15,468 nucleotides of DNA from Clostridia bacterium (GTDB lineage Bacteria; Bacillota; Clostridia; Christensenellales; DUVY01), in contig BNZQ01000041.1 in NCBI GenBank assembly GCA_026001225.1, forward strand, positions 1-15,468. The letters are read 5' to 3'. A model generated the notes under the pieces. It was not told the DNA's origin. It saw nothing but the letters and a program-made list of their open reading frames with translations, and did no database searches. A program made the position numbers and the translations under genes. Below, piece after piece: positions 1 through 7,351 of the stretch (within the stretch, counting starts at the first letter, position 1; every line of letters begins with the position of its first letter).

Positions 1-2
1 AT

Positions 3-173
3 GCGGAACTCGGCAGCGGCTACGCGTGGTGGAGGAATTTTTACGAGTTCCACAAATTGGCTATAGACGAATTGAACGCTTTCGATTATGCCGAATACAA
101 GAAGAACGGTTTCAAAATCCGGCATTTAGGCGACTATGAAATAAAACTGGAAACCAAACCTGAAAAGAACTGA
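3..173 (+). CDS. C-terminal end of an unknown protein (5' cut by window edge)
   Basis: An open frame enters from the left edge and ends at TGA 171-173, giving 56 residues. The composition is protein-like, rich in aromatic and charged residues, with a Trp-Trp pair near the beginning and a Lys/Glu-rich tail. The other two forward frames hit stops or read as Arg-rich shadow sequence, so this frame is the likely coding one. No domain is recognisable in so short a piece. It runs in the same direction as the methyltransferase 58 nt downstream and could be in the same transcript. Confidence 0.5.
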   Translation, partial: AELGSGYAWWRNFYEFHKLAIDELNAFDYAEYKKNGFKIRHLGDYEIKLETKPEKN

Positions 174-231
174 GGAATGTGCGTATTTTTCAGAAACCTG
201 AATTGGACGCTGTGTACCGGCCGCTCACACT

Positions 232-1101
232 ATGAAAATTGCGGAATTTAAAGACTATAAAATCCTTGCGTCCGGCGGCGGCCGGAAATTGGAGGACTGG
301 GCGGGCGTTAAATTGCTGCGTCCCGATCCGCAGGCGATTTGGCCCGCATCTTTCGAGTTTGAAACGTATCCGGGCTTGCACGCCGTCTATGACCGAAGCG
401 CCGAGGGCGGCGGGCGTTGGCGAACCTTGAAAGCCTTTCCCGCCGAATGGGCGATCGCGTGGGAGTATAAGGACGTACGGCTGAAATTCAAACTAAAACC
501 CATGGGCTTTAAACACACCGGTTTGTTCCCCGAACAGGCGGTGAATTGGCGGCGGATTATCGACCTTGTGCGCGGCACGGGGCGGCCCGTGAATGTGTTG
601 AACCTTTTCGCGTATACGGGCGGCGCGACGCTGGCGGCTTTGGCGGCGGGGGCGTCGGTCTGCCACGTGGACGCGGCCAAGGCGATGACGGACAGGGCGG
701 GCGAAAACGCCGATCTGTCCAAGCTGAACCGCGAAAACTTGCGCTTGATCGTGGACGACTGCTTTAAATTCGTCGCGCGGGAAATCCGGCGCGGCAAGCG
801 GTATGACGCGGTGATCATGGATCCGCCCAGTTTCGGACGCGGCCCGGGCGGCGAGGTCTGGAAATTGGAGGACGGCTTGCCCGCTTTAATTTCCGAATGC
901 GGCAAGCTCCTGTCCGACCGGCCTTTATTCTTTCTCGTCAACAGCTACACGACGGGCTTGCAGCCCTCTGTTTTGTCCAACCTGCTGAATATCGGCTTGA
1001 AAAAATCCGGCGCGCCGGCAGAGTGTTACGAGGTCATCCTACCCACCGAGGAAAAAGGGATCGTGCTGCCTTGCGGCGCGTCGGGCTTGCGTATCTTTTA
1101 A
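232..1101 (+). CDS. Class I SAM-dependent rRNA methyltransferase (RlmI/RlmK-like catalytic domain)
   Basis: The 289-residue protein has the Rossmann-fold methyltransferase motifs in order. Motif I is NLFAYTGGAT (residues 124-133), the acidic residue after strand 2 is Asp147 in HVDAAKAM, and motif IV is DPPSF (197-201), which is typical of the RlmI/YccW group of base methyltransferases. It lacks the N-terminal PUA domain found in full-length RlmI, so it belongs to the shorter class often annotated simply as class I SAM-dependent methyltransferase. The probable role is methylation of a pyrimidine in rRNA; the exact base cannot be told from sequence. The ATG at 232 has no clear Shine-Dalgarno sequence, but the conserved N-terminal region begins right after it. 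It is followed on the same strand by a pseudouridine synthase, so two RNA-modifying enzymes sit together. Confidence 0.82.
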   Translation: MKIAEFKDYKILASGGGRKLEDWAGVKLLRPDPQAIWPASFEFETYPGLHAVYDRSAEGGGRWRTLKAFPAEWAIAWEYKDVRLKFKLKPMGFKHTGLFPEQAVNWRRIIDLVRGTGRPVNVLNLFAYTGGATLAALAAGASVCHVDAAKAMTDRAGENADLSKLNRENLRLIVDDCFKFVAREIRRGKRYDAVIMDPPSFGRGPGGEVWKLEDGLPALISECGKLLSDRPLFFLVNSYTTGLQPSVLSNLLNIGLKKSGAPAECYEVILPTEEKGIVLPCGASGLRIF

Positions 1102-1140
1102 ATCTCGGATTATACCTCTCTTACATCTTCCGGCTGTCCG

Positions 1141-1190
1141 TTAAAGTTTTTGAAAGGGTGCGGAAAGCTTTTTGCAAAAAGGGTTTCTGT
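1141..1190. repeat. Dispersed intergenic motif, copy 1, with a perfect 14-bp palindrome
   Basis: The stretch beginning TTAAAGTTTTTGAAAGGG, then a GCGG-containing core, then GCAAAAAGGG, resembles 10128-10170 upstream of nfnB. This copy contains the perfect palindrome CTTTTTGCAAAAAG at 1168-1181. It fills most of the spacer between the methyltransferase and the pseudouridine synthase, 10 nt before the latter's start. The A+T-rich stem makes it a poor terminator. Confidence 0.5.
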
Positions 1191-1199
1191 AAAAATAAA

Positions 1200-1907
1200 A
1201 TGCAAAACTTCGATATCATGTATGAAGACAATCACGTCATCGTGGCCGTCAAGCCGGCGAACATGCCGACGCAGGAGGACGCCAGCGGTGACCCCGATTT
1301 TCTGAACGCTGTTAAAGCGTACCTGGTTGAAAAATACCGTAAACCGGGCGCGGCGTATTTGGGGCTGATCCATCGGCTGGACAGGCCCGCGTCGGGCGTT
1401 ATGGTGTTTGCCAAAACCGATAAGGCGGCGGGCCGTCTGTCCGAGACCGTGCGCGAAGGCGGGTTTGAAAAAAAGTATTTCGCGGTCGTGCTGGGCACGC
1501 CTCAAAATCCGGCGGGAAAGCTCGTTCATTTCCTCTTAAAGGACGAACAAAAAAACAACGTTTCGATCGTGCCGTCCGGTACCGACGGCGCTAAACGGGC
1601 GGAGCTGGACTATAAAGCCCTAAAAAGCGCGGACGGGTTCACGCTCGTGGATATCGATCTCTTGACCGGAAGAAGCCATCAGGCGCGCGTACAGATGAAT
1701 TCCATGCGGACGCCGATCTACGGCGACGTGCGCTACGGCGGGCAAAGGGCGGCGGGCGGCAACCTCGCGCTGTTCGCGTATTCCTTGCGGTTTCCGCATC
1801 CCGTCACAAAGAAGACGATGGTATTTAAGGCTTGCCCGCCGGTGGATACGGTTCCGTGGAATTCATTCAAGGCGACGATCGATTTGCACATAGAAACGTC
1901 GTATTGA
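1200..1907 (+). CDS. RluA-family RNA pseudouridine synthase
   Basis: This enzyme isomerises uridine to pseudouridine in rRNA or tRNA. The catalytic motif HRLDRPASG is at residues 58-66, with Asp61 the expected nucleophile; the family consensus is HRLDxxTSG, so Thr is replaced by Ala. Downstream, LLTGRSHQARVQMNSM and the IYGDVRYGG segment are the other conserved RluA-family blocks. At 235 residues without an S4 domain it is a short, single-domain member. The reading frame is open far upstream (to 897), but that part overlaps the methyltransferase and is not family-like. ATG 1200 is chosen because the family's usual start (YEDNHVIVAVKPA) follows; ATG 1218 is also possible. No good Shine-Dalgarno is visible near either. 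Its RNA target cannot be assigned. Confidence 0.85.
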   Translation: MQNFDIMYEDNHVIVAVKPANMPTQEDASGDPDFLNAVKAYLVEKYRKPGAAYLGLIHRLDRPASGVMVFAKTDKAAGRLSETVREGGFEKKYFAVVLGTPQNPAGKLVHFLLKDEQKNNVSIVPSGTDGAKRAELDYKALKSADGFTLVDIDLLTGRSHQARVQMNSMRTPIYGDVRYGGQRAAGGNLALFAYSLRFPHPVTKKTMVFKACPPVDTVPWNSFKATIDLHIETSY

Positions 1908-1942
1908 TGTCACCTTTTACTGAAACATATAAGGATCGCACA

Positions 1943-2707
1943 ATGAAAAAAGCGTTATACATTCTATCCGCTCTCATTCTCGGCCTTTTTTTGGTCTTTG
2001 AGCTGATCGGGATCAGCTTGTTTTCCATGGCGCTGCCGCGGAGCTTTTACCGCCGCGAACGGATCGCTAACGAAGCCGCCGCGCTGAATTCCCACAGCCT
2101 CACGGAAGAGCAGCTCGAATACGTCATGGACGACACGCTGAAGTATTTAATGGGCGACGGGCGGGAATATTTGGATACCGTCGTCGTTATGCCGGACGGC
2201 GGGGAAGCTCATGTTTTCTTGCGCGACACGGGGCCGGAGGAGGACCGCGATATCCAGCCGCGTCATATGAAGGACGTCAAAGCGATCTTTACCGCGATCC
2301 GCGTGATGATGATCGCGGGGATGTTTTTCATTCCGCTGTGCGTATGGGCGATGCTCAAGCTGCGGAAAGGGGAGAATTTCAAACGGTTCGCGGCCGTGTT
2401 TTTGTGCGCGCTCGGAGGGCTGATGGCGGCGGCGTTTATCGCAATGCTGGCGGATTTTGAGAGCGCTTTCGATTTCTTCCATCACGTGCTGTTTTCCAAC
2501 GAGGATTGGGCGCTTCAATGGGACGATATTTTGATCGAGATGCTGCCCGGAAGCCTCTTTATGAAGCTGGGTTTTCGGATCGGCGGTGTGTTCGTCGGTC
2601 TGACGGCGGGCTTGTCGCTGTTGGTCTTTTTTCAGGATAGGATTAAAAAAGCGGGAAACGCCGTACTGCGCAAAATCAAGATGAAAAAGAAAGGCGCGGA
2701 GAAATGA
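1943..2707 (+). CDS. DUF1461 (TIGR01906) integral membrane protein
   Basis: The 254-residue protein has four predicted membrane segments (about residues 5-27, 116-138, 148-170 and 208-230) with a large extracytoplasmic loop between the first two. Family-specific features are the HMKDV segment (108-112) just before helix 2, the FHHVLFSNEDW block (about 179-189) and the EMLPGSLFM block (199-207) before the last helix. This arrangement matches the DUF1461/TIGR01906 family of Firmicutes, which has no established function. ATG 1943 is chosen over upstream in-frame starts because AAGGA at 1931-1935 sits 7 nt before it and the protein then begins with a standard Lys-Lys-hydrophobic membrane start. 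The C-terminus is strongly basic, consistent with a cytoplasmic tail. The next gene starts 4 nt after its stop codon, so the two are very probably co-transcribed. Confidence 0.82.
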   Translation: MKKALYILSALILGLFLVFELIGISLFSMALPRSFYRRERIANEAAALNSHSLTEEQLEYVMDDTLKYLMGDGREYLDTVVVMPDGGEAHVFLRDTGPEEDRDIQPRHMKDVKAIFTAIRVMMIAGMFFIPLCVWAMLKLRKGENFKRFAAVFLCALGGLMAAAFIAMLADFESAFDFFHHVLFSNEDWALQWDDILIEMLPGSLFMKLGFRIGGVFVGLTAGLSLLVFFQDRIKKAGNAVLRKIKMKKKGAEK

Positions 2708-2711
2708 CGGT

Positions 2712-3512
2712 ATGTATTATCCGATACAAATCCCGTATGTTTTAAGCCGGCCTTTTTCCGAGGCCGTCGCGTATTCGGAGGAAGCCGCGCCGTCCTTGCG
2801 GGATTTTGTGATTTGTTTTTGGGAAATGCGGCCGCGCGGGGAGCGGGCGGCGGCGGTGGAAAACGTCATCGTAACCGACGGCTGCATCGACCTTGTGGCC
2901 GATTTTGACGGAAAACAAATCGGCTTCGCAGGGATGAGCAAAACCGATTTTCAGTATACGATCCGAATGCCGGGCCGTTTTATGGGCGCGCGGCTCAAGC
3001 CCGGCGCGTTTTATCAGCTGACGGGTTTACCCGCGGCGCGGGCGATGGATACGTTTCTGCCCCTGATTTCAGTCGATAAGGCGTTTGACGCGAAAGGCTT
3101 CTTTGCGCTCTCTTTCGACGGGGCGAAGGAACGGTTCAAGGAATATATCGCGGGATTGGCTCGGAATAAAACGCCGGATCCATTCACGTCGCTTTTCGAC
3201 AGGCTGAGCGGAGAGCCGCCTTGCACGGCGGAGGAGCTTTGCCGGGAGCTGCATTTCAGCCTCCGGCAATGCCAGCGGCTGTTTCTGCGGCGGTTCGGCT
3301 TGACGCCGAAAACGGCGCTTTGCATTCTGCGGTTTCAGCGGCATTTGGCGTCGTTGCTGCCGGACAAGCCGGATCGCGGGGAAGCGGCGGGCGCGGCTTC
3401 CCGCGCGGACCGTTACGGGGATTCCTATTACGATCAAGCGCATATGATCAAGGACTTCAAGCGGCATATCGGGCTGACGCCCATGGAATTGGTGCGGCGG
3501 TATTCGGATTAG
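2712..3512 (+). CDS. AraC-family transcriptional regulator (DUF6597-type N-terminal domain)
   Basis: The N-terminal region (residues about 5-115) resembles the DUF6597 sensory domain found in many AraC regulators, with the typical VTDGCIDLV and PGRFMGARLKPGAF segments. The C-terminal part (about 172-262) is the AraC DNA-binding region. Its first helix-turn-helix runs through HFSLRQCQRLFLRRFGLTP, and the signature YYDQAHMIKDFKRHIGLTP (239-257) closes the second. The linker between them contains an unusual Pro/Asp/Arg/Gly/Ala-rich piece (217-235) where a shorter helix is expected. The start lies 4 nt after the DUF1461 stop, suggesting an operon and possibly control of that membrane protein, which is inference only. 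A probable terminator follows. Confidence 0.85.
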   Translation: MYYPIQIPYVLSRPFSEAVAYSEEAAPSLRDFVICFWEMRPRGERAAAVENVIVTDGCIDLVADFDGKQIGFAGMSKTDFQYTIRMPGRFMGARLKPGAFYQLTGLPAARAMDTFLPLISVDKAFDAKGFFALSFDGAKERFKEYIAGLARNKTPDPFTSLFDRLSGEPPCTAEELCRELHFSLRQCQRLFLRRFGLTPKTALCILRFQRHLASLLPDKPDRGEAAGAASRADRYGDSYYDQAHMIKDFKRHIGLTPMELVRRYSD

Positions 3513-3515
3513 CCG

Positions 3516-3544
3516 CGCGCCGCCGGTCGTATTGGCGCGTTTTT
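3516..3544 (+). terminator. Probable Rho-independent terminator
   Basis: CGCGCC (3516-3521) pairs perfectly with GGCGCG (3534-3539) across a 12-nt loop. TTTTT (3540-3544) follows at once. It lies 4 nt after the AraC-regulator stop codon and would end the DUF1461/AraC transcript. Confidence 0.65.
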
Positions 3545-3594
3545 ACAATACTTTTTTCCTTTTATCGGGTATCCTTTAAAAAAGGAGAATTTTT

Positions 3595-3990
3595 ATGTAT
3601 GCAAGCATGACGACGAATTTGATGACGGAAAGCGTGGACGAATCCGTCGCGTTCTACCGCGGCGTACTGGGCTTTTCGGTTACGGCTTCCGTTCCCGGAA
3701 AGGACGGAGGGCTGCAATTTGCCATTTTAGCCAAGGACGGCTTATCGCTCATGTTCCAGGAAAGGCGCGGTCTGACGGAGGAATATCCGATTTTAAAGGC
3801 GCAAAAAGTCCGGCCGTCGGCGACGCTCTATATCGCGGTCGACAGCCTCGGCGGCTTATACGAAGAACTGAAAGGCAAATGCAGGATTTTGCGCGGGATA
3901 CACAAAACCTTTTACGGCGCGGACGAGTTCGCCGCCGCCGACAATAACGGATATGTTTTGACGTTTACGCAAAAAGCGGGGGATAACTAA
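3595..3990 (+). CDS. VOC-fold (glyoxalase/bleomycin-resistance-like) protein
   Basis: The protein has 131 residues with the two-module vicinal-oxygen-chelate pattern. The first module contains the ESVDESVAFYRGVLGF segment. The second ends in DEFAAADNNGYVLTFTQ, a typical VOC C-terminal strand pattern. The usual first metal-binding His is not evident in the opening strand, so a metal-dependent glyoxalase activity should not be assumed. Members of this fold range from lyases and dioxygenases to drug-binding proteins. The start is secure: AAAGGAG at 3581-3587 lies 7 nt before the ATG. It follows the terminator at 3516-3544, so it probably begins a new transcription unit that includes the TfoX-like gene 1 nt downstream. 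Confidence 0.8.
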   Translation: MYASMTTNLMTESVDESVAFYRGVLGFSVTASVPGKDGGLQFAILAKDGLSLMFQERRGLTEEYPILKAQKVRPSATLYIAVDSLGGLYEELKGKCRILRGIHKTFYGADEFAAADNNGYVLTFTQKAGDN

Positions 3991-3991
3991 A

Positions 3992-4306
3992 ATGGCTACA
4001 AATCCATCTACAATTGAATTTCTTGTCGATCAAATCCGCGGCGCGGGCGACGTGGGGTACAAGAAAATGTTCGGCGAATACATGATCTATTGCAACGCGA
4101 AGCCGGTCTTTTTGGTGTGCGGTGATACGCTGTTCATTAAACCGCTGCCGGAAAATGCGGAATTTTTAAAAGACAAGCCGATGGGGCCGCCGTATCCGTC
4201 CGCGAAACCGCACTATATTATCGAGAACGTTGACGACCGGGAATTTATGCGCGCGCTTGCCGCGCTTATGGAACGGATAACGCCGCTGCCGAAAAAGAAA
4301 AGATAG
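3992..4306 (+). CDS. TfoX/Sxy N-terminal-domain protein
   Basis: The 104-residue protein corresponds to the stand-alone TfoX N-terminal domain, with the characteristic YKKMFGEYMIYCNAKPVFLV block followed by DTLFIKP and a hydrophobic Pro-rich segment around PMGPPYPSAKPHY. Full-length TfoX/Sxy activates competence genes in gammaproteobacteria. Short single-domain versions in Firmicutes have no established role, so competence control should not be inferred. It starts 1 nt after the VOC gene stop, so the two are almost certainly co-transcribed. A GGGGGA stretch about 10 nt upstream is a weak ribosome binding site. The C-terminus ends in a Lys/Arg run. It converges with the small minus-strand gene 11 nt away, with no clear terminator between them. 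Confidence 0.82.
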   Translation: MATNPSTIEFLVDQIRGAGDVGYKKMFGEYMIYCNAKPVFLVCGDTLFIKPLPENAEFLKDKPMGPPYPSAKPHYIIENVDDREFMRALAALMERITPLPKKKR

Positions 4307-4317
4307 GCCATTGCATT

Positions 4318-4626
4318 CTACTGAATCATTTTGATCAGCGATTGCAGCCGCGCCTGTTGCCCGGCGTTCAGCATAGGCCCCAATTGCCCCGCGAACCGCT
4401 CGATCTCGGCGGCGCTGAACGAGCCGTCCTTTTTCCCTTGCGCTACTTTTTTCATGAGCTCGCTCATGAGCTCGGACTCGGACTTGCCCTCATATTTGGA
4501 GGCCGTCTTTTTTAAACGGTCGTATTCTTGCCGCCCTTCCGGCGGCAGATCCTCGTATTTGACATCTGTTTTCTTGTCAGGATTTCCATCATAGTTTTTG
4601 GAATGCGTTCTGAAATCTTTACCCAT
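4318..4626 (-). CDS. Small charged helical protein of unknown function
   Basis: The 102-residue protein has no Cys, no signal peptide and no membrane segment. It has a hydrophilic, Lys/Asp-rich N-terminal third (residues 1-45), followed by predicted helices with repeated Leu/Met spacing (SELMSELMKKVAQG) and a C-terminal amphipathic segment with Leu and Met at regular intervals. I do not recognise the family. The start is well supported: GAGGTG (4636-4631 on the minus strand) lies 4 nt before the ATG. It diverges from the Met/Gly-rich gene at 4716 across an 89-nt spacer, and both proteins have Met/Leu-rich amphipathic segments, so a shared process with the protease operon is possible but unproven. 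Confidence 0.6.
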   Translation of the reverse strand: MGKDFRTHSKNYDGNPDKKTDVKYEDLPPEGRQEYDRLKKTASKYEGKSESELMSELMKKVAQGKKDGSFSAAEIERFAGQLGPMLNAGQQARLQSLIKMIQ

Positions 4627-4648
4627 ATTTCACCTCATTGGCCGTCAA
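4619..4648 (-). other. Possible 9-codon upstream ORF with a perfect Shine-Dalgarno sequence
   Basis: On the minus strand, AAAGGAGG (4664-4657) lies 8 nt before a TTG. From there a 9-residue frame runs to TAA 4621-4619, overlapping the start codon (4626-4624) of the small-protein gene. The arrangement would suit translational coupling, but such a short frame can arise by chance. Confidence 0.25.
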
Positions 4649-4654
4649 GCGCCG

Positions 4655-4680
4655 TTCCTCCTTTCGCGGGAATGACGCAC
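4655..4680. repeat. Possible remnant of a GGAATGAC-type dispersed repeat
   Basis: The sequence TTTCGCGGGAATGACGCAC (4662-4680) resembles the GTTCGGAATGACACA units at 10025-10089. Similarity is limited to about ten bases around GGAATGAC, so homology is uncertain. Confidence 0.25.
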
Positions 4681-4715
4681 TCTACTATCATATTCGGAAT
4701 ATATATATAAGTGTG

Positions 4716-5105
4716 ATGAACTTACAGGATATCTTACCTTTATTTATGATGATGGGCGGCGGTGCGAACGGCAGCGGGAACGGTGCCGGCGGCGGGGCCG
4801 ATTACGGCGGCATGATGAAAGCGCTGTCGGAAAAAGGCGGCAATCCCATGGAGATGCTGATGAATATGATGGGCGGCGGCAGCAGCAGCGGGCAAATGGG
4901 GCAGCTCATGGGCCTTATGCAAGCTATGCAAGCGATGAGAGGAGGAAGCGGCGCGAATGCGGGCGCGGCGGGGGGGGCGGCGCAAACGCAAAGCGCGCCC
5001 GAAAAAAAGCCGATCAAGGAATTGCGGCCGATCAAGCATATCGCGCCCGACAGGATACATAATTCGATGGACGAGTATTTGCGGAAAACGAAAAGATGGA
5101 ACTAA
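4716..5105 (+). CDS. Met/Gly-rich low-complexity protein upstream of the subtilase
   Basis: The 129-residue protein contains 17 methionines. It has a hydrophobic start (residues 1-13), long glycine runs (14-32, 53-59), a Met-rich amphipathic stretch with Met every three to four residues (about 61-74), an Ala/Gly linker (77-91) and a basic C-terminus with a Lys/Pro/Ile-rich block (97-111) ending in RKTKRWN. The composition suggests a self-associating or membrane-surface protein, but no known family is recognised. The start codon ATG 4716 has no Shine-Dalgarno sequence. A TATATATATAA stretch ends 5 nt before it, which may be a promoter -10 region and imply a leaderless mRNA. The subtilase gene begins 26 nt after the stop, so an operon is likely and this protein could be a partner or substrate of the protease. 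Confidence 0.6.
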   Translation: MNLQDILPLFMMMGGGANGSGNGAGGGADYGGMMKALSEKGGNPMEMLMNMMGGGSSSGQMGQLMGLMQAMQAMRGGSGANAGAAGGAAQTQSAPEKKPIKELRPIKHIAPDRIHNSMDEYLRKTKRWN

Positions 5106-5131
5106 ATTTGAAACGGTAGGCACGGAGAGCA

Positions 5132-6196
5132 ATGAACGAAAGAATCATATATGCGAAAGAATACGCCCCGTGCGGCGCGGAGCTGCGTGCCCGAGAGATA
5201 CCGATTTTGCATGAGTTTCCTTTTATCGGTGCGTACGGCGTCCGTATGCCCGAAAACGCCGTTCCGGTCGCCGCCCTCGGCTTTATCGAAGCCGTTGCCG
5301 CGCATTCCGTCGCTTCGGTTCAAATCCATACGGCGCGCGGCATTTTGGATATAGACGCCTTGCACGCCGCCGGGATTTACGGGCAAGGGGTGACCGCCGC
5401 GGTCATCGACACCGGCTTTTATCCGCATTTCGATTTTATGCTGCCCGAAAACCGCTTGCTCGCGTTCGTCGATTTTATCGGACGCCGGGAAAGCCCTTAC
5501 GACGACAACGGCCACGGAACATTTGTCGCGGGCGTCGCTTTGGGCAACGGCCTGAAGTCCAGCGGTCTGTATAAGGGCGTCGCCCCGCAAGCCGGGCTCG
5601 TGGCCCTGCGCGCCATGGATAAAAACGGAGAGGGCGGGGCGTTCGGCATTTTGGAGGCGATGCAATGGGTATATTCCCACGCGGAGGAATACAAGATCCG
5701 CGTTGTCTGTATGTCGTTCGGCAGCGATAAACCGCAGGGACGCGATCCGCTCGTGGACGGCGCGGAAGCGCTTTGGGACAAGGGGATCACCGTGGTGGCG
5801 GCGGCGGGCAACAACGGCCCGAAGCCCGAAACGATCAAATCCCCGGGCACAAGCTCGGTTATTTTGACGGTAGGCGGCATGGACGCCCGCCGGACGCCCT
5901 ATAAGGTCGCAGATTTTTCCAGCCGCGGCCCCGTGGGGAATCTGATTAAGCCCGACATTATTGCCCCGGCCGTCAACATCGTCGGCGTGTCCAACGACGA
6001 CGAAAGCTATTACAGCCGTATGAGCGGCACCAGCATCGCGGCTCCGATGGTCGCGGGTTTGGCGTGCCTAATGCTGTGCAAACAGCCGGAGCTGACGCCC
6101 GATCAAATTAAAAAAATCCTAATGAAAAACGCGAAAAGCATCCGGTTTGACAGAAATTCGGAAGGAAGCGGATTGGCCGCCGCAACGGGGTTTTGA
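5132..6196 (+). CDS. S8-family serine protease, cytoplasmic AprX-like subtilase
   Basis: The subtilisin catalytic triad is complete: Asp93 in VIDTGF, His128 in DNGHGT and Ser301 in SGTSIAAP. The oxyanion-hole Asn227 is in AAAGNNGP. The 354-residue protein has no signal peptide, and its N-terminal region (about 1-70) is short and propeptide-like, as in intracellular AprX-type proteases. A conserved FSSRGP block (262-267) and KPDIIAPAV (273-281) precede the active serine. GGAG at 5124-5127 lies 4 nt before the ATG. The upstream Met/Gly-rich gene is 26 nt away and probably co-transcribed. The substrate is unknown; intracellular protein turnover or processing of a partner protein are the likely roles. 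Confidence 0.92.
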   Translation: MNERIIYAKEYAPCGAELRAREIPILHEFPFIGAYGVRMPENAVPVAALGFIEAVAAHSVASVQIHTARGILDIDALHAAGIYGQGVTAAVIDTGFYPHFDFMLPENRLLAFVDFIGRRESPYDDNGHGTFVAGVALGNGLKSSGLYKGVAPQAGLVALRAMDKNGEGGAFGILEAMQWVYSHAEEYKIRVVCMSFGSDKPQGRDPLVDGAEALWDKGITVVAAAGNNGPKPETIKSPGTSSVILTVGGMDARRTPYKVADFSSRGPVGNLIKPDIIAPAVNIVGVSNDDESYYSRMSGTSIAAPMVAGLACLMLCKQPELTPDQIKKILMKNAKSIRFDRNSEGSGLAAATGF

Positions 6197-6215
6197 GATG
6201 TGAGGGTTCGTTCCT

Positions 6216-7346
6216 CTAATTCGCGATCTCCTCGACCGCTTTCAAAAAGAACGCCGCTTCCGCCTCGGTATTGAAGCCGCTTAAACTTGCGCGGACGATT
6301 CCGCCGAGGTCGGCCGTCCCCAAATGCCGGTGAATGAGGGGGGCGCAATGCAAGCCGCCGCGCACGCAAATCCCGTACTCGCCGTTCAAAATATTGCAAA
6401 CGTCCGCCGAATTCATATTGTGGATATTAAAGGATACGATTCCGCTCGTATTGTTTTTCGGCGTGTACACTTTGACGTTGCGCATTTTATACAGCTCGCC
6501 CAACATAAACGACGACAGTTTTTCAATCGCCGCGCTGTGTTCGGCGCGGTGTTTTATCGTCCAGCGGATCGCGCCGTTCAAGCCCGCGATCATCGGCGTG
6601 CCTGCCGTTCCCGCCTCGAACGCTTCGGGGGGGGTAGAGGGATGATAGACGTTTTGGGAATCCGTGCCGGTGCCCCCGAAACGCGTTGGACGGATTTTCG
6701 CGTATTCGCTCATGATGAGCGCGCCGACGCCCTGCGGTCCGTGCAGACCTTTATGCCCCGCGACGGCCAATAAATCAATTTTCATCGCGGTCATATCGAT
6801 CGGATAATGCCCCGCGCTTTGGGCCGAATCGACCATAAACAGAATGTCGCGGGGGCGGGTGATCTTGCCGATATCCTCGATCGGCGAAACCGCGCCGGTG
6901 ACGTTGCCGACGTGGTTGACGCACACCAGAAAGGTGTCGGGACGCAGATTGTCCAAAATCATTTTGGGAGTGACGCGGCCCTCGCCGTCGGGCGCCAGCA
7001 CGGTCAAGCGGATGATCCGGCGCTTTTCCAGCTCGAACAGCGGACGCAAGACCGAATTGTGTTCGTTGGCGGTGGTGATGACGTGGCCGTTCTCGGCCGC
7101 GCCGTGGATCGCCATATTGAGCGCGTCGGTACAGTTATAGGTGAACGCGACCAGCTCGGGATTGGCGCAATTAAAAAAATCCGCGCATTTGCAGCGCGTG
7201 TCGCTGACCAAATAGGCGGCGCGCATCGCGGCGGCATGTCCGCTCCGGCCGGGGTTAAAGCTGATATATTTTAAAGTATTTTTGACCGCGTTCACGACCC
7301 AATCCGGTTTCACGTCGGTGGTGGCGGCGTTATCGAAATAAATCAC
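6216..7346 (-). CDS. Cysteine desulfurase-family protein (class V aminotransferase, TIGR01977-like)
   Basis: This PLP-dependent enzyme is expected to remove sulfur (or selenium) from cysteine (or selenocysteine) as a persulfide. Fold-type I features are all present: N-terminal MIYFDNAATT, PLP-stacking His96 in NEHNS, cofactor Asp173 in VDSAQSAG, and Schiff-base Lys199 in AGHKGLHGPQG. The catalytic cysteine is Cys334 in RGGLHCAP, matching the SufS-type position. The length, 376 residues, is normal for the family. The start is GTG (7346-7344). An in-frame stop lies three codons upstream, so no earlier start exists, and no Shine-Dalgarno sequence is visible. TATAAT lies 5 nt before the GTG. It diverges from a DUF3343 gene, a recurrent partner of this enzyme family. 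Confidence 0.88.
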   Translation of the reverse strand: MIYFDNAATTDVKPDWVVNAVKNTLKYISFNPGRSGHAAAMRAAYLVSDTRCKCADFFNCANPELVAFTYNCTDALNMAIHGAAENGHVITTANEHNSVLRPLFELEKRRIIRLTVLAPDGEGRVTPKMILDNLRPDTFLVCVNHVGNVTGAVSPIEDIGKITRPRDILFMVDSAQSAGHYPIDMTAMKIDLLAVAGHKGLHGPQGVGALIMSEYAKIRPTRFGGTGTDSQNVYHPSTPPEAFEAGTAGTPMIAGLNGAIRWTIKHRAEHSAAIEKLSSFMLGELYKMRNVKVYTPKNNTSGIVSFNIHNMNSADVCNILNGEYGICVRGGLHCAPLIHRHLGTADLGGIVRASLSGFNTEAEAAFFLKAVEEIAN

Positions 7347-7351
7347 CTTAT

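Noticed and set aside
897..1199. Long N-terminal extension of the pseudouridine synthase
   Set aside because: This part overlaps the methyltransferase gene in another frame and the intergenic repeat, has no family similarity, and the usual N-terminus begins after 1200.
3544..3549. TACAAT as a -10 box for the VOC gene
   Set aside because: No -35 hexamer lies at 16-18 bp, and the hexamer overlaps the terminator T-run.
6197..6215. Bidirectional terminator between the convergent subtilase and desulfurase genes
   Set aside because: The 19-nt gap and flanks contain no GC-rich stem followed by a T-run on either strand.
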